From: Streptomyces peucetius
Lineage (GTDB): Bacteria; Actinomycetota; Actinomycetes; Streptomycetales; Streptomycetaceae
NCBI RefSeq assembly: GCF_025854275.1
Contig: NZ_CP107567.1
Location: 6,448,001 to 6,512,000, forward strand
Direction: 5' to 3'
Length of the DNA stretch: 64,000 nucleotides
Shown here: positions 49,744 to 58,923 of the stretch, piece after piece
How the letters are laid out: each line of letters starts with the position of its first letter
Numbering within the stretch: position 1 is the stretch's first letter
Made by a program: the position numbers and the translations under genes
The notes under the pieces: model-generated
The model's database searches: none
The model's input: the letters and a program-made list of their open reading frames with translations, nothing else
Told to the model about the DNA's origin: nothing

Positions 49744-50698
49744 ATGACCGGCACAGGCACGCGACGTGCTGCGGGCAAGAAGGGCTCCGGCATGGACCAG
49801 CTGCGTGAGGAGGTCGTCGACTATCTCGGCGTCCGGGCCGAACGCCTGGCGGACTCGGCGGGGGACAGGATGGCCGACCTCACGGACAGGCTTCTCGACG
49901 TGGCCGAGGGCGGGGAGGGAACCCGGGCGGCGGCCTGGTGAAGGCTCTGGTCGGAGCGAAGGCGAAGAGCGCCAAGGACAACGTCGTGGGCAAGGTGAAG
50001 GACATGGTGGGCGGCGGAGGCGGCGGGCGCAAGTCCGGTGACACCAAGGTCATGAACATCGTCGAGACGCTCGACGTGGGGGTGCCCGTCCGCACCCGCG
50101 TACGACCACTGGACCCAGTACGCAGCCTTCAGCGGTTTCACCAAGGGTGTACGAAGCGTCTCGCAGAAGGACGAGATCTCCAGCGACTGGAAGGTCAAGG
50201 TGGGGCCCTCCACGCGCGGCTGGTCGGCGACTGTCCAGGAACAGATTCCCGACGACCGGATCGTCTGGACGTCGGAGGGCGCAAAGGGAAGTACCCGGGG
50301 ATGCGTCAGTTTCCACGAACTGGCTCCGTCCCTCACCCGCATCGTGCTCGTCGTCGAGTACTACCCCTCCGGTTTTTTCGAGAAGACGGGCAACCTGTGG
50401 CGTGCCCAAGGACGTCGGCTGCGGCTGGACTTCAAGAACTTCCAGCGCCACGTGTCCCTGACGGAAGAGCAGCCCGACGGCTGGCGCGGTGAGATCCGCG
50501 ACGGCGAGGTCGTGGTCAGCCACGAGGACGCGCTCGAGGAGGAGGAAGCGTCACGGGAGGACGAGGGGGACGAGGAGGACAGCGCCGAGTACGAGGACGA
50601 GGAAGGCGAGGAAGGCGAGGAGGACGAGGAGGGGGGACGGGGAGGACGAGGAAGCCGACGAGGACTACGACGACGAAGAGGCCGAACCGCGAAGGTGA
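49744..50698 (+). pseudogene. SRPBCC family protein of the gas vesicle cluster, three frameshifts
   Basis: ATG 49744 follows GGAGGTAGC and begins MTGTGTRRAAGKK, then DQLREEVVDYLGVRAERLAD. The frame changes near 49935 (to KALVGAKAKSAKDNVVGKVKDM and VMNIVETLDVGVPVRT), near 50098 (to YDHWTQYAAFSGFTKGVRSV and DRIVWTSEGAKGSTRG, EYYPSGFFEKTGNLWRAQG) and at a G-run near 50634 (to the acidic ending EDEEADEDYDDEEAEPRR). Together these restore a complete protein of about 315 residues: Lys/Gly linker, SRPBCC domain, acidic tail, as in gvp clusters. Three one-base shifts make it a decayed gene unless sequencing errors cluster here. Confidence 0.75.
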
Positions 50699-50728
50699 CG
50701 CCGCCGCGCCCGGGCTGCCCTACGCTGC

Positions 50729-51964
50729 ATGGGCATGGACAAGGGCACGAGTACGGACCAGGCCACGCGGCGCAGGGCAGCGGCCCCCGGCCGGCGCCGG
50801 TTCGTCACCGGACTGGCGGCCGTGGCCGCGACCGCCGCGCTGCCCGGCTGCGGCCAGGCGGACGAGTCGGCCACCCACTCACGGTCACGGATGGCTCCCG
50901 GTCCCACGTCGTCCGCACCTCGGCAGCGGTCCCGCCCCCTGTTCCTGGGCACCTACACCTCGGCAGACGGCGGCGGGTCCGGCATCGGACTGGCGACGTA
51001 CGACGAACGGACCGGAAGGATCACCGGCACCGGTGTCCTCGAAGGTGTCCCCGACCCGTCGTACCTCGCGGTGCACCCGTCCGGGCACGCCCTGTACGCA
51101 GTCAACGAGCGTGAGACCGGCTCGGTGACCGCCGTACGGCTCGTCGACGGCGGTACGCCCGAGGTCCTCGGCAGCCGCCCCACGGGCGGGGCCTCGCCCT
51201 GCCACCTCTCCGTGCACCCGTCCGGGCGCTGGCTGCTCAGCGCCGACTACGGCTCCGGCACCGTGGCCGTGCACCCGATCGAGGCGTCCGGCGCGCTCGG
51301 CGAGCGCACGGACCGGGTCACCCACGACAGCCCGCCGCCCGGACCGGGGCAGGAGGGCCCGCACGCCCACCAGTTCGTCACGGGCCCGGACGGGCGCCAT
51401 GTGCTCGCCGTCGATCTCGGCACCGACACCGTCTACACCTACCGCCTCGACACCGGGGCCGGGACACTCGCGGAGGTCTCCCGTGCGACCGTGCGGGCCG
51501 GGGCCGGGCCGCGGCACCTCACCTTCCACCCGTCGGGCCGCCACGCGTACCTCGCCAACGAACTCGACAACACCGTCCAGGTCTGCGCCTATGACCGTGG
51601 GACCGGCCGGCTCCGCCCCGCCGCTCCCCAGCCCACCGGCACCGGGTCCGGCACCAGCTACCCCGCCCAGCTCGTCGTGACGGGCGACGGCAGGTACGCG
51701 TACCTCGCCAACCGCGGCCACAACAGCCTGACCCGTTACGCCGTCGAAGCCGGCGGCTCCCGGCTGCGGCTGCTGGACACCGTGCCCGTCGGCGGGGACT
51801 TCCCCCGCCACATCGCTCTCTCGCCCTCCGGCGGGCTCCTCTTCGCGGCGAACCAGCGCTCCGGCACGGTCACCGTCTTCCACGTCGACCGCCGGACCGG
51901 TGAACTCCGCCCGGCCGGACGGGCGTTCAGGTCACCGGTCGCCGTGTGCGCGCTGCCGCTGTAG
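50729..51964 (+). CDS. Lactonase-like beta-propeller lipoprotein (6-phosphogluconolactonase YbhE type)
   Basis: A 411-residue protein from ATG 50729 (ATG 50735 possible). A twin-arginine-like RRRF and a hydrophobic stretch end in the lipobox LPGC (about residue 41), so it is anchored outside the membrane. The seven-bladed propeller is visible as repeats such as PSYLAVHPSGHALYAVNE, CHLSVHPSGRWLLSADYG, RHLTFHPSGRHAYLANE and RHIALSPSGGLLFAANQ. The family includes cytosolic 6-phosphogluconolactonase and muconate-cyclising enzymes; an exported form may act on other lactones or none. Confidence 0.85.
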   Translation: MGMDKGTSTDQATRRRAAAPGRRRFVTGLAAVAATAALPGCGQADESATHSRSRMAPGPTSSAPRQRSRPLFLGTYTSADGGGSGIGLATYDERTGRITGTGVLEGVPDPSYLAVHPSGHALYAVNERETGSVTAVRLVDGGTPEVLGSRPTGGASPCHLSVHPSGRWLLSADYGSGTVAVHPIEASGALGERTDRVTHDSPPPGPGQEGPHAHQFVTGPDGRHVLAVDLGTDTVYTYRLDTGAGTLAEVSRATVRAGAGPRHLTFHPSGRHAYLANELDNTVQVCAYDRGTGRLRPAAPQPTGTGSGTSYPAQLVVTGDGRYAYLANRGHNSLTRYAVEAGGSRLRLLDTVPVGGDFPRHIALSPSGGLLFAANQRSGTVTVFHVDRRTGELRPAGRAFRSPVAVCALPL

Positions 51965-52164
51965 CGCGGCCCGATCCGCCGAGCGCCGTCGCTCCGGCGG
52001 CGGTCGTCGCAAGGCGGCCCGGTCGCCTCTCCGCTGCTCGACCAGCCCGGCCGCACGGTCACTCCGTGATCAGCTTCTCCGTCCGGGCCCCGCGGCGGTG
52101 CAGAGGACCGGGCCGTGAGGCCGACCGGGCAGGGCCCGCCGGGAGGCGGGTTAGGCTCGCGCCC

Positions 52165-52569
52165 ATGTGGCCACGTATCGGCGGACTGCGCACGCTCGAC
52201 CTGGGAACTCCTGGTGAGATGCGCCACCGGCTCAACGCCCTGGTGCTCTCCGGGCAGAAGCGGGCGACCGCCGGGCTCCTGGAGCACGACTACCGGGCCG
52301 AGGGTGAGGAGCCGGAGTTCGCGGGCGAGCGCCTGGTGCTCATCGACAACGACGACGAGCGCGTCGCCGAAGTGGTCGTCGAGGCGGTCGAGATCGTGCC
52401 GTTCGGGTCGGTGACATGGAAGTTCGCGCAGGCCGAGGGCGAGGGCTGCACGAGCCTCGCGCACTGGCGCGCGGTGCACACCGGCTTCTGGGAGAACGCC
52501 GGGCACAAGGTGGCCGACGACACGGCCGTCGTCTGCGTCCGCTTCCGCCTCGCGCATCCGGCTGAGTGA
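52165..52569 (+). CDS. ASCH domain protein
   Basis: A 134-residue protein from ATG 52165. RHRLNALVLSGQKRATAGLL, GERLVLIDNDD, VEIVPFGSVTWKFAQAEGEG and WRAVHTGFW fit the ASCH (PUA-like) fold that binds RNA or hydrolyses acetylcytidine in some members. The 200 bases upstream (51965-52164) show no gene. Confidence 0.85.
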   Translation: MWPRIGGLRTLDLGTPGEMRHRLNALVLSGQKRATAGLLEHDYRAEGEEPEFAGERLVLIDNDDERVAEVVVEAVEIVPFGSVTWKFAQAEGEGCTSLAHWRAVHTGFWENAGHKVADDTAVVCVRFRLAHPAE

Positions 52570-52587
52570 GCACCGGCCCCACCCCTG

Positions 52588-54135
52588 TCAGCCTGTGCCT
52601 GCTTGGGCCGGTCCGGCGTCGTTAGGAAGCGCCGCGACCGCCCACTTGGCCTGCGCGGGGAGCTCGCCCAGGGACCGGCGGAACTGCTTGTCGATCGTCC
52701 TGAGAAGCACCTTGCCGTGGGACATCGCCTCCCTGGCCAGCTCCGGGCGGCCGGCCTCGATCGCCGCGAGCACAAGCTCGAGATGCTGCTCGGTGATCAC
52801 CCTCCCGAGCCCACGGCGGTGCCACTGGGCCGCGCAGGCGTCCGGCGCGGGCGGTTCGGATGCCGGACCGAGGTCGAGAGCGAGCTGCCGGTCGCCGGGC
52901 CGTGACACGGGCCCGTCCAGGCCGATGGCCGTACGCACCCGGCCGAGCGTCCGCCACGCCGCGTTCAGGTCTCCGGTCCTGCGTTCGAGGCGGGCCAGTA
53001 CGGAGCCCGTCACGGCGCGGTCCCAGGCGGTGTCCTGCAGCGCCACGACATTGCGCTGGGACCGGGCCGCCTGGGCGTGGTCGCCGAGCGCCTCGAACTC
53101 GCGGGCCAGGGAGGTGAGCCGTTTCGCGTCCGGCCCCGTGTCGTCGAGCATGCGGATCAGTGCGGCGCGGGCGAGTTCGGTACGGCCCTGGCGGCGGGCC
53201 AGCCCGGTCCAGATGAACTCGTCCTCCGTCGCCGGGTCCTGGCCGTGGTGCGCGGCGTCCTCCGCCGCGGCCCAAGCGGCCGGCTTCGCGGCCTCCTCGT
53301 CGCGCAGGGCTCCGCCACGGGCCTCGCGGATCAGGGGTACGTCCTCCTCCCGGCCGTGCAGGCCGACCAGCACCGCCGCGAGCCACCGCTCACGGAACAG
53401 TTCTCCGTCCGCGGCGGCGGTCTCGCACCGCAGCAGGAACCGGAGGAGCGGCAGATCGGTCTCCCGGCGGTCGTACTGGGCCGCACGCAGTACGCCCGCA
53501 CGCAGAACCGGGTCGGTGGCAACGCTGTCCCGGGCATCGGTCCCGCCCGACCGCAGGCGACCCAGGGCGGCCCGCCCCGGAGCGAGGACCACGTCCCACA
53601 GCGGGGTGCGCGGCAGCGTGCCGAGCAGTTCGTAGGCCGACAACTCATGCGCGTTCAACAGCACATGGTCGGGGTCGGTGCGCGACAGAGCGGTGTGCAA
53701 CCGGGCGAGCAGTTCGGCGCAGGAGCGCTCCGGCAGGCCCAGTTCGGCGCGCAGACGCTTCCGCCTGTCGTCCAGATCGGGGGCGTAGGACGAGCGCATG
53801 TCGTCCTCCAGCTCCCGGGCCAGGGCGGGGCCGGCCGCCGGGTGGACCAGGTCGCGCCAGGCGGGCAGGCCGACGACGATCTCCAGGGCATCGCTCACGG
53901 TGTCGCCGAGCAGCCCGGCCTCGCCCTCGGACGAGGCGTAGAGCACCGGTCCGCCTGCGCACACGAAGAACGTGCCGCCGGTGTCGTCGCCCGCGACCGG
54001 CTCCAGGGCGGCGCCGGAGGCGAGGAGGACATCCTCTCCGTGCTCCGCGCGCCCGAGGTCGAAGTCGAAGGGGAACGCGGCCTGTTGTGCGAGTCCGGGC
54101 CGCTGCCTGAGCAGTTCGAGGACACGATCTGCCAT
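52588..54135 (-). CDS. Conserved hypothetical protein with TPR-like C-terminal half
   Basis: A 515-residue soluble protein. The N-terminal part (about 20-110) reads FDFDLGRAEHGEDVLL, LEPVAGDDTGGTFFVCAGGPVLYAS and EGEAGLLGDTVSDALEIVVGLP, like SMI1/KNR4 (SUKH)-type domains. Residues about 290-480 are helical pairs with ALIRMLDDTGPDAKRLTSLAREFEALGDHAQAAR that suggest TPR-like repeats. SUKH-type proteins often serve as immunity or scaffold proteins, but no toxin gene lies nearby. It is 10 bases downstream of the VOC gene on the same strand. Confidence 0.75.
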   Translation of the reverse strand: MADRVLELLRQRPGLAQQAAFPFDFDLGRAEHGEDVLLASGAALEPVAGDDTGGTFFVCAGGPVLYASSEGEAGLLGDTVSDALEIVVGLPAWRDLVHPAAGPALARELEDDMRSSYAPDLDDRRKRLRAELGLPERSCAELLARLHTALSRTDPDHVLLNAHELSAYELLGTLPRTPLWDVVLAPGRAALGRLRSGGTDARDSVATDPVLRAGVLRAAQYDRRETDLPLLRFLLRCETAAADGELFRERWLAAVLVGLHGREEDVPLIREARGGALRDEEAAKPAAWAAAEDAAHHGQDPATEDEFIWTGLARRQGRTELARAALIRMLDDTGPDAKRLTSLAREFEALGDHAQAARSQRNVVALQDTAWDRAVTGSVLARLERRTGDLNAAWRTLGRVRTAIGLDGPVSRPGDRQLALDLGPASEPPAPDACAAQWHRRGLGRVITEQHLELVLAAIEAGRPELAREAMSHGKVLLRTIDKQFRRSLGELPAQAKWAVAALPNDAGPAQAGTG

Positions 54136-54145
54136 GCGCCGGATG

Positions 54146-54535
54146 CTACTTGGGCTCCAGCAGGTCCCACCGGTTGCCGTAGAGGTCCTCGAAGACCGCG
54201 ACCGAGCCGTACGTCTCGTGCCTCGGCTCCTCCAGGAAGCGGACGCCCGCCGCCGTCATACGGGCGTGGTCGCGGGCGAAGTCGTCGGTGTGGAGGAAGA
54301 AGCCGACCCGTCCGCCGGTCTGCGCGCCCACGCATCCGCGCTGCTCCGCGTCCTTGGCGCGGGCGAGCAGCAGGCCAGTCCCCGGGGCGGAACCGGGCGG
54401 GCGGACCACCACCCAGCGGCTGCTGTCGCCGCGATCGGTGTCCTCGACCAGTTCGAAGCCGAGGGCGTCGGTGTAGAAGGCGATGGCCTCGTCGTAGTCG
54501 CGGACGACGAGAGTGACCAGGGCGATGAAGGGCAT
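54146..54535 (-). CDS. VOC family (glyoxalase-like) protein
   Basis: A 129-residue protein from ATG 54535. Two beta-alpha-beta modules are seen: ALVTLVVRDYDEAIAFYTDALGFELV and VGFFLHTDDFARDHARMTAAGVRFL, ending FEDLYGNRWDLLEP. Metal ligands expected of glyoxalases are only partly visible. A resistance or isomerase-type role is possible. Confidence 0.88.
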   Translation of the reverse strand: MPFIALVTLVVRDYDEAIAFYTDALGFELVEDTDRGDSSRWVVVRPPGSAPGTGLLLARAKDAEQRGCVGAQTGGRVGFFLHTDDFARDHARMTAAGVRFLEEPRHETYGSVAVFEDLYGNRWDLLEPK

Positions 54536-54570
54536 ACGCGGCACGTTATACGTAGCACGTGGGTGCGACA

Positions 54571-55200
54571 ATGCTCGGCATGTCCGTACCCGGCCACCTG
54601 CTCGAGCGCGCCCGCCGTCTCGCCCTGCCCCGCCACCGCCGCATCCTCGGGATCGCCGGCGCCCCCGGAGCGGGGAAGTCCACCCTCGCCGAGCGTCTCG
54701 TCGAAGCGCTGGACGGCCTTGCCGTCCTCGTCCCCATGGACGGTTTCCACCTCGCCCAGCAGGAGCTGGCGCGCCTCGGGCGCGCCGGGCGCAAAGGGGC
54801 GCCCGACACCTTCGACGCCGCCGGGTACGCAGCCCTGCTGGCCCGGCTGCGCGACCAGGACCCGGCGGGCACCGTCTACGCGCCCGCGTTCGACCGGGTG
54901 CTGGAGGAGCCGGTCGCCGGGAGCGTCCCGGTCACGGCCGGCGTGCCGCTGGTCGTCACCGAGGGGAACTACCTGCTCCACGACGAGGGGGACTGGGCCC
55001 GCGTACGGCCGCTCCTCGACGAGGCGTGGTTCCTGGAGCTCGACGAGCAGGTGCGGGTGCGCCGGCTCGTCGACCGGCATGTGCGTTTCGGGAAGGAACG
55101 GCCCTTCGCCGAACGCTGGGTCCGCGACTCCGACGAGGCCAACGCGCGACTGGTCCGACGTGGCCGGGACCGGGCCGACCTCGTGGTCGAGCTGACCTGA
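54571..55200 (+). CDS. Nucleoside/nucleotide kinase family protein (uridine kinase-like)
   Basis: A 209-residue P-loop kinase from ATG 54571 (54580 also possible). Walker A GAPGAGKST (about residues 28-36), VPMDGFHLA, then TEGNYLL and the lid/arginine part RHVRFGKERPFAERWVRDSDEANARLV match the YggC/uridine kinase/pantothenate kinase-like group. It is divergent from the VOC gene with 35 bases between. Substrate unknown. Confidence 0.85.
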   Translation: MLGMSVPGHLLERARRLALPRHRRILGIAGAPGAGKSTLAERLVEALDGLAVLVPMDGFHLAQQELARLGRAGRKGAPDTFDAAGYAALLARLRDQDPAGTVYAPAFDRVLEEPVAGSVPVTAGVPLVVTEGNYLLHDEGDWARVRPLLDEAWFLELDEQVRVRRLVDRHVRFGKERPFAERWVRDSDEANARLVRRGRDRADLVVELT

Positions 55201-55359
55201 CCGGGGCCTCGACCGAGGGGCGAGCGGGGCGGCGGGCCCGTGTCCAGACGGCGGGCCCGGTCGAGGGGGAGTGGTGGGCCCTCGCAGGCGGCGGCCCCGC
55301 CGTTCACCTCGGATCGGTAGGCTCGAATCACTGGTACGTTCGAGCGGAGGGCGGTTGAC

Positions 55360-56334
55360 GTGGGGTTGTTCCGACGAGGGCCGAAGCGTGACGGACGCGA
55401 TGCGCCCCGGGACCCCGAGTTCTCCTTCTTCTCCGCCGACGAGGGCACACGGTTCCGTTCCCAGGTCCGTGAGGCGTTCGCCGAGCGGGGCCTCGAGGTG
55501 ACCGTCTACGCCGACATGGTCTCCGACGACGCGGGCCGGCAGTTCGGGCTCGGCAACCTCGCCGCCGTGCTCCACAACGACGAACGCGGACCCCGGGTCT
55601 GGTCCGAACTGGTCCGCCAGCACGTCGCGATGGTGCTGCGCACCATGGACGCGCCGTCCGCCCTGGAGACCCTTCCCGCCGAACAGATCCGTGCCCAGCT
55701 CTACCCCCGCGTCGTCGGCGCCGAGGGCCTCGACCCCCGCAACTTCGGCTACGCCCGCACCATCGCCCCCGGCCTGTACGAGATCCTCGCGCTCGACCTT
55801 CCGGAGAGCGTCATGATGCTCACGGACGAGGCCCTTGAACCGCTCGGAGACCTGCCGTACCTGCGTGACCAGGCGCTCTACAACCTCCGTGGCCTGCCGG
55901 TCGAGGCGCACGAGACCGTCAAGGACTCCGAGGGCATGCGCTTCGAGGTGGTGCTCGGCGACTCGTTCTACACCGCCAGCCGGGTCCTGGCGCTGGAGAC
56001 CCTCGTACGGCAGGTCACCGGCGAGGAGTTGACCGCCGACGGCGCGCTGGTGGCGATGCCCTTCCGGCACCAGATCGCGTTCCACGCCATCCACGACACC
56101 GGCATGCTCCCCGCTCTCAACGCGATGGCGGCCTTCGCGGCCACCGGCTACGAGGACACGCCCGGGGCCATCAGCCCCTACGTCTACTGGTGGCACGACG
56201 GCACGCTCACCCAGCTCAGCGAGCGCGCCGGGGACGGCGACGGTCTGCAGATCATGATCGGCGAGGAGTTCCAGGCGCTGCTGGAACGGCTGGTCGCCGA
56301 GGACGACCGGCGACCCGGCGACGACGAGGGTTGA
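55360..56334 (+). CDS. Conserved hypothetical cytosolic protein
   Basis: A 324-residue protein with a GTG start at 55360, GGAGGG upstream. The N-terminus is basic (GLFRRGPKRDGRD), then the protein is mostly mixed alpha/beta: FFSADEGTRFRSQVREAFAE, YGLGNLAAVLHNDERG-like FGLGNLAAVLHN and DGALVAMPFRHQIAFHAI. Streptomyces homologues are common, but I know no function for them. It is single-copy between intergenic spacers. Confidence 0.75.
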   Translation: MGLFRRGPKRDGRDAPRDPEFSFFSADEGTRFRSQVREAFAERGLEVTVYADMVSDDAGRQFGLGNLAAVLHNDERGPRVWSELVRQHVAMVLRTMDAPSALETLPAEQIRAQLYPRVVGAEGLDPRNFGYARTIAPGLYEILALDLPESVMMLTDEALEPLGDLPYLRDQALYNLRGLPVEAHETVKDSEGMRFEVVLGDSFYTASRVLALETLVRQVTGEELTADGALVAMPFRHQIAFHAIHDTGMLPALNAMAAFAATGYEDTPGAISPYVYWWHDGTLTQLSERAGDGDGLQIMIGEEFQALLERLVAEDDRRPGDDEG

Positions 56335-56513
56335 GCGGCCGGCGCTGAGCGGTTCGGGGGTGTGCGGTTCGGCTCGACCGCCCGTGTCGAGCGCCCTGCG
56401 TCGCCGGGCGCTCCGGGGGCTCCGGGGGCGCGCGGTTGACCCGGGTCACCCGTGCCGGTGATTGCGGGATCGTCCGTGCAGGTCGGAGGCTTCTTCTGCG
56501 GCAGGCTGGAGGG

Positions 56514-57026
56514 ATGCGCGCTTCCCGGACCACGGCTCTCGCCGCTCTGTTCCTGATCGGTGCGACCGGATGCGTGTCCGTCCCCTCGCCACCACGACCC
56601 GCCCCGGCAGCCAGCCTGGCCCCCGCCGGGGACCGCTCGCCGTCACCCGTCGAGCCGGGGCCCGCCGTCCAGTCGCCGCCGCGTCAGACGCTGGCACCCA
56701 CAGACCCGAGGAAACAGCCCAGGGGGAAGGAGGCGGCGAAGGAGAAGGCGGTCAGGGAGGGGCCCGGGACGAACGGGAACAGCAGGCCGGTCCGGCAGCG
56801 GCGCCCCGCGGCGGCCCCACCCGCCCCCCGGGCTGTCCCGGAACCCGAGCGCCGGGCCCAGCGGCCTCGCTCCCTGCCGCGCCCCCGTCCGCAGCCCCCG
56901 CAGCCGCGCCCGCCGCAGCCGCCCGGGCATCACGGCATGCGCGGCCTGTGCGAGGCGTCCGAGGGACTGACGAATCCGGACATCACCGCGATGTGCCGCG
57001 CCACGTACGGCTCCGGGCGGCACTAG
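56514..57026 (+). CDS. Proline-rich lipoprotein, hypothetical
   Basis: A 170-residue protein from ATG 56514, GGAGGG immediately upstream. The signal ends in ATGC (about 18-21), a lipobox. The body is a disordered Pro/Arg/Lys-rich spacer of about 115 residues. The last 30 residues, MRGLCEASEGLTNPDITAMC, contain two cysteines and look folded; the same ending occurs in other Streptomyces exported proteins. Likely a cell-surface protein. Confidence 0.7.
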   Translation: MRASRTTALAALFLIGATGCVSVPSPPRPAPAASLAPAGDRSPSPVEPGPAVQSPPRQTLAPTDPRKQPRGKEAAKEKAVREGPGTNGNSRPVRQRRPAAAPPAPRAVPEPERRAQRPRSLPRPRPQPPQPRPPQPPGHHGMRGLCEASEGLTNPDITAMCRATYGSGRH

Positions 57027-57054
57027 CCCCGGGACGGCGCCGACCGCGGAGGGG

Positions 57055-58803
57055 TCAGGAATCGGCGAGCACCGCACAACTCTGCGGCGGCAGCCGCAGC
57101 ACCCCGTCACGGTCCGGCGGTGACACCTCGCCCCACGCCGCCGCGACGCGCCCGCCGCCGCCCAGCGCGATCGCGGCCGGCTCCTTGGCGAGGTTGACCG
57201 CCACCCGCAGATCGCCGCGCCGGTACGCCAGCCAGCGGGCCTGCTCGTCGAAGGCGACCTTCACGGCCGCCAGGTCGGGGTCCGTCAGGTCCGGCAGTGC
57301 GCGGCGCAGCGCGATCAGTTCGCGGTGCCACGCCAGGAGCCCGGCGTGCGGCTCGCGTTCCCGCTCCGATCTGTCCAGGCACGAACGCTCCCTGGTCGCC
57401 GGGTCCTGCGGGTCGGGCACCTGCTCCTCGGGCCAGCCGTGCGCGGCGAACTCCCGGCGCCGGCCCACCCGTACCGCCTCGGCGAGCTCCGGGTCGGTGT
57501 GGTCGGTGAAGTACTGCCAGGGTGTGGCGGCGCCCCATTCCTCGCCCATGAACAGCATCGGCGTGTACGGGCCGGTGAGGACGAGCGCCGCGGCGCACGC
57601 CAGCAGGCCGGGGGAGAGGGTGGCGGAGAGCCGGTCGCCGAGCGCCCGGTTGCCGATCTGGTCGTGGGTCTGCGCGTAGCCGAGAAACCGGTGCGCCGGG
57701 GTGTTCGCCACGTCGAGCGGACGCCCGTGGGTGCGGCCGCGGAAGGCCGAGTACGTGCCGTCGTGGAAGAAGCCGCGGGTCAGCGTCTTGGCCAGTGCCG
57801 CCATCGGGGCGCGGGCGAAATCCCCGTAGTAACCCTGCGACTCGCCGGTCAGGGCGGTGTGCAGGGCATGATGGAAGTCGTCGTTCCACTGGGCGTGCAG
57901 CCCGAGACCGCCCTGTGACCGGGGTGTCGTCGTCCGCGGGTCGCACTGGTCCGACTCGGCGATCAGGAACAGCGGGCGGCCCAGATCGCCGGCGAGGGAG
58001 TCGACGGCGGCCGCCAGCTCCTCCAGAAACGTCAGTGCCCGGTTGTCCACCAGCGCGTGCACGGCGTCCAGCCGCAGCCCGTCGAGCCGGTAGTCGCGCA
58101 GCCAGGCCAGAGCGCTGCCGATCAGACAGGCGCGCACCTCGTCGGAGCCCGGAGCGTCCAGATTGATCGCGGTGCCCCACGGGGTGTGGTGCGTGTCGGT
58201 GAAGTACGGGCCGTAGGCGGGCAGGTGGTTGCCGGAGGGGCCCAGATGGTTGTGGACCACGTCGAGCACCACGCCCAGGCCGTGCCCGTGCGCCGAGTCG
58301 ACAAAGCGTTTCAGCGCCGTCGGCCCGCCGTACGGCTCGTGGACCGACCAGGGGGACACCCCGTCGTACCCCCAGCCGTGCACACCCGGGAACGAGCACA
58401 GCGGCATCAGCTCCACATGGGTGATGCCGAGCTCCGCCAGCTCGCCCAGCCGCGCCGCCGCCGCGTCGAGCGTGCCCTCCGGGGTGTACGTGCCGATGTG
58501 GAGCTCGTACAGCACGGCGCCCTTCAGGCCGCGGCCCGGCCAGTCCTTCCGCCAGGCGTAGGCGTCCTGATCGACGACGGCACTGGTGCCGTCGGGGCCG
58601 TCCGGCTGGCGGCGCGAACGCGGGTCCGGCCGTACCGGGCCGCCGTCCAGGGCGAAGCCGTACCGCGCGCCGTCGTCGGCCGCCGCCTCGGTGACCCACC
58701 AGCCGTCCCGGCCCTGGGCCCGCTCCATCGGGTGCTCGGCACCCTCGAGCCACAGGGTGACCCGCTCCTCGGCGTTCGGTGCCCACACCTCGAACAGCAG
58801 CAC
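57055..58803 (-). CDS. treZ: Malto-oligosyltrehalose trehalohydrolase TreZ
   Basis: A 582-residue GH13 enzyme that releases trehalose from maltooligosyl-trehalose made by TreY. An N-terminal E-set domain starts FEVWAPNAEERVTLWLEG. The catalytic domain has LYELHIGTYTPEGTLDAAAARL, HVELMPLCSFPGVHGWGYDG, nucleophile Asp in LDGLRLDAVHAL, acid/base Glu in LIAESD and TLSP-TGPYTPMLFMGEEW, all TreZ features. treY is not in the window. Confidence 0.93.
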   Translation of the reverse strand: MLLFEVWAPNAEERVTLWLEGAEHPMERAQGRDGWWVTEAAADDGARYGFALDGGPVRPDPRSRRQPDGPDGTSAVVDQDAYAWRKDWPGRGLKGAVLYELHIGTYTPEGTLDAAAARLGELAELGITHVELMPLCSFPGVHGWGYDGVSPWSVHEPYGGPTALKRFVDSAHGHGLGVVLDVVHNHLGPSGNHLPAYGPYFTDTHHTPWGTAINLDAPGSDEVRACLIGSALAWLRDYRLDGLRLDAVHALVDNRALTFLEELAAAVDSLAGDLGRPLFLIAESDQCDPRTTTPRSQGGLGLHAQWNDDFHHALHTALTGESQGYYGDFARAPMAALAKTLTRGFFHDGTYSAFRGRTHGRPLDVANTPAHRFLGYAQTHDQIGNRALGDRLSATLSPGLLACAAALVLTGPYTPMLFMGEEWGAATPWQYFTDHTDPELAEAVRVGRRREFAAHGWPEEQVPDPQDPATRERSCLDRSEREREPHAGLLAWHRELIALRRALPDLTDPDLAAVKVAFDEQARWLAYRRGDLRVAVNLAKEPAAIALGGGGRVAAAWGEVSPPDRDGVLRLPPQSCAVLADS

Positions 58804-58923
58804 TGGCGTCCCCTCGTGGTCGATGCCCTATCCATCCATGTCCTGTCCACCATGTTCTGTCCACACATCCTGGCAACAACGCGGTCTTCAGGCGGTGCGC
58901 TTGCGCCATTAAGGTCACGGAGC

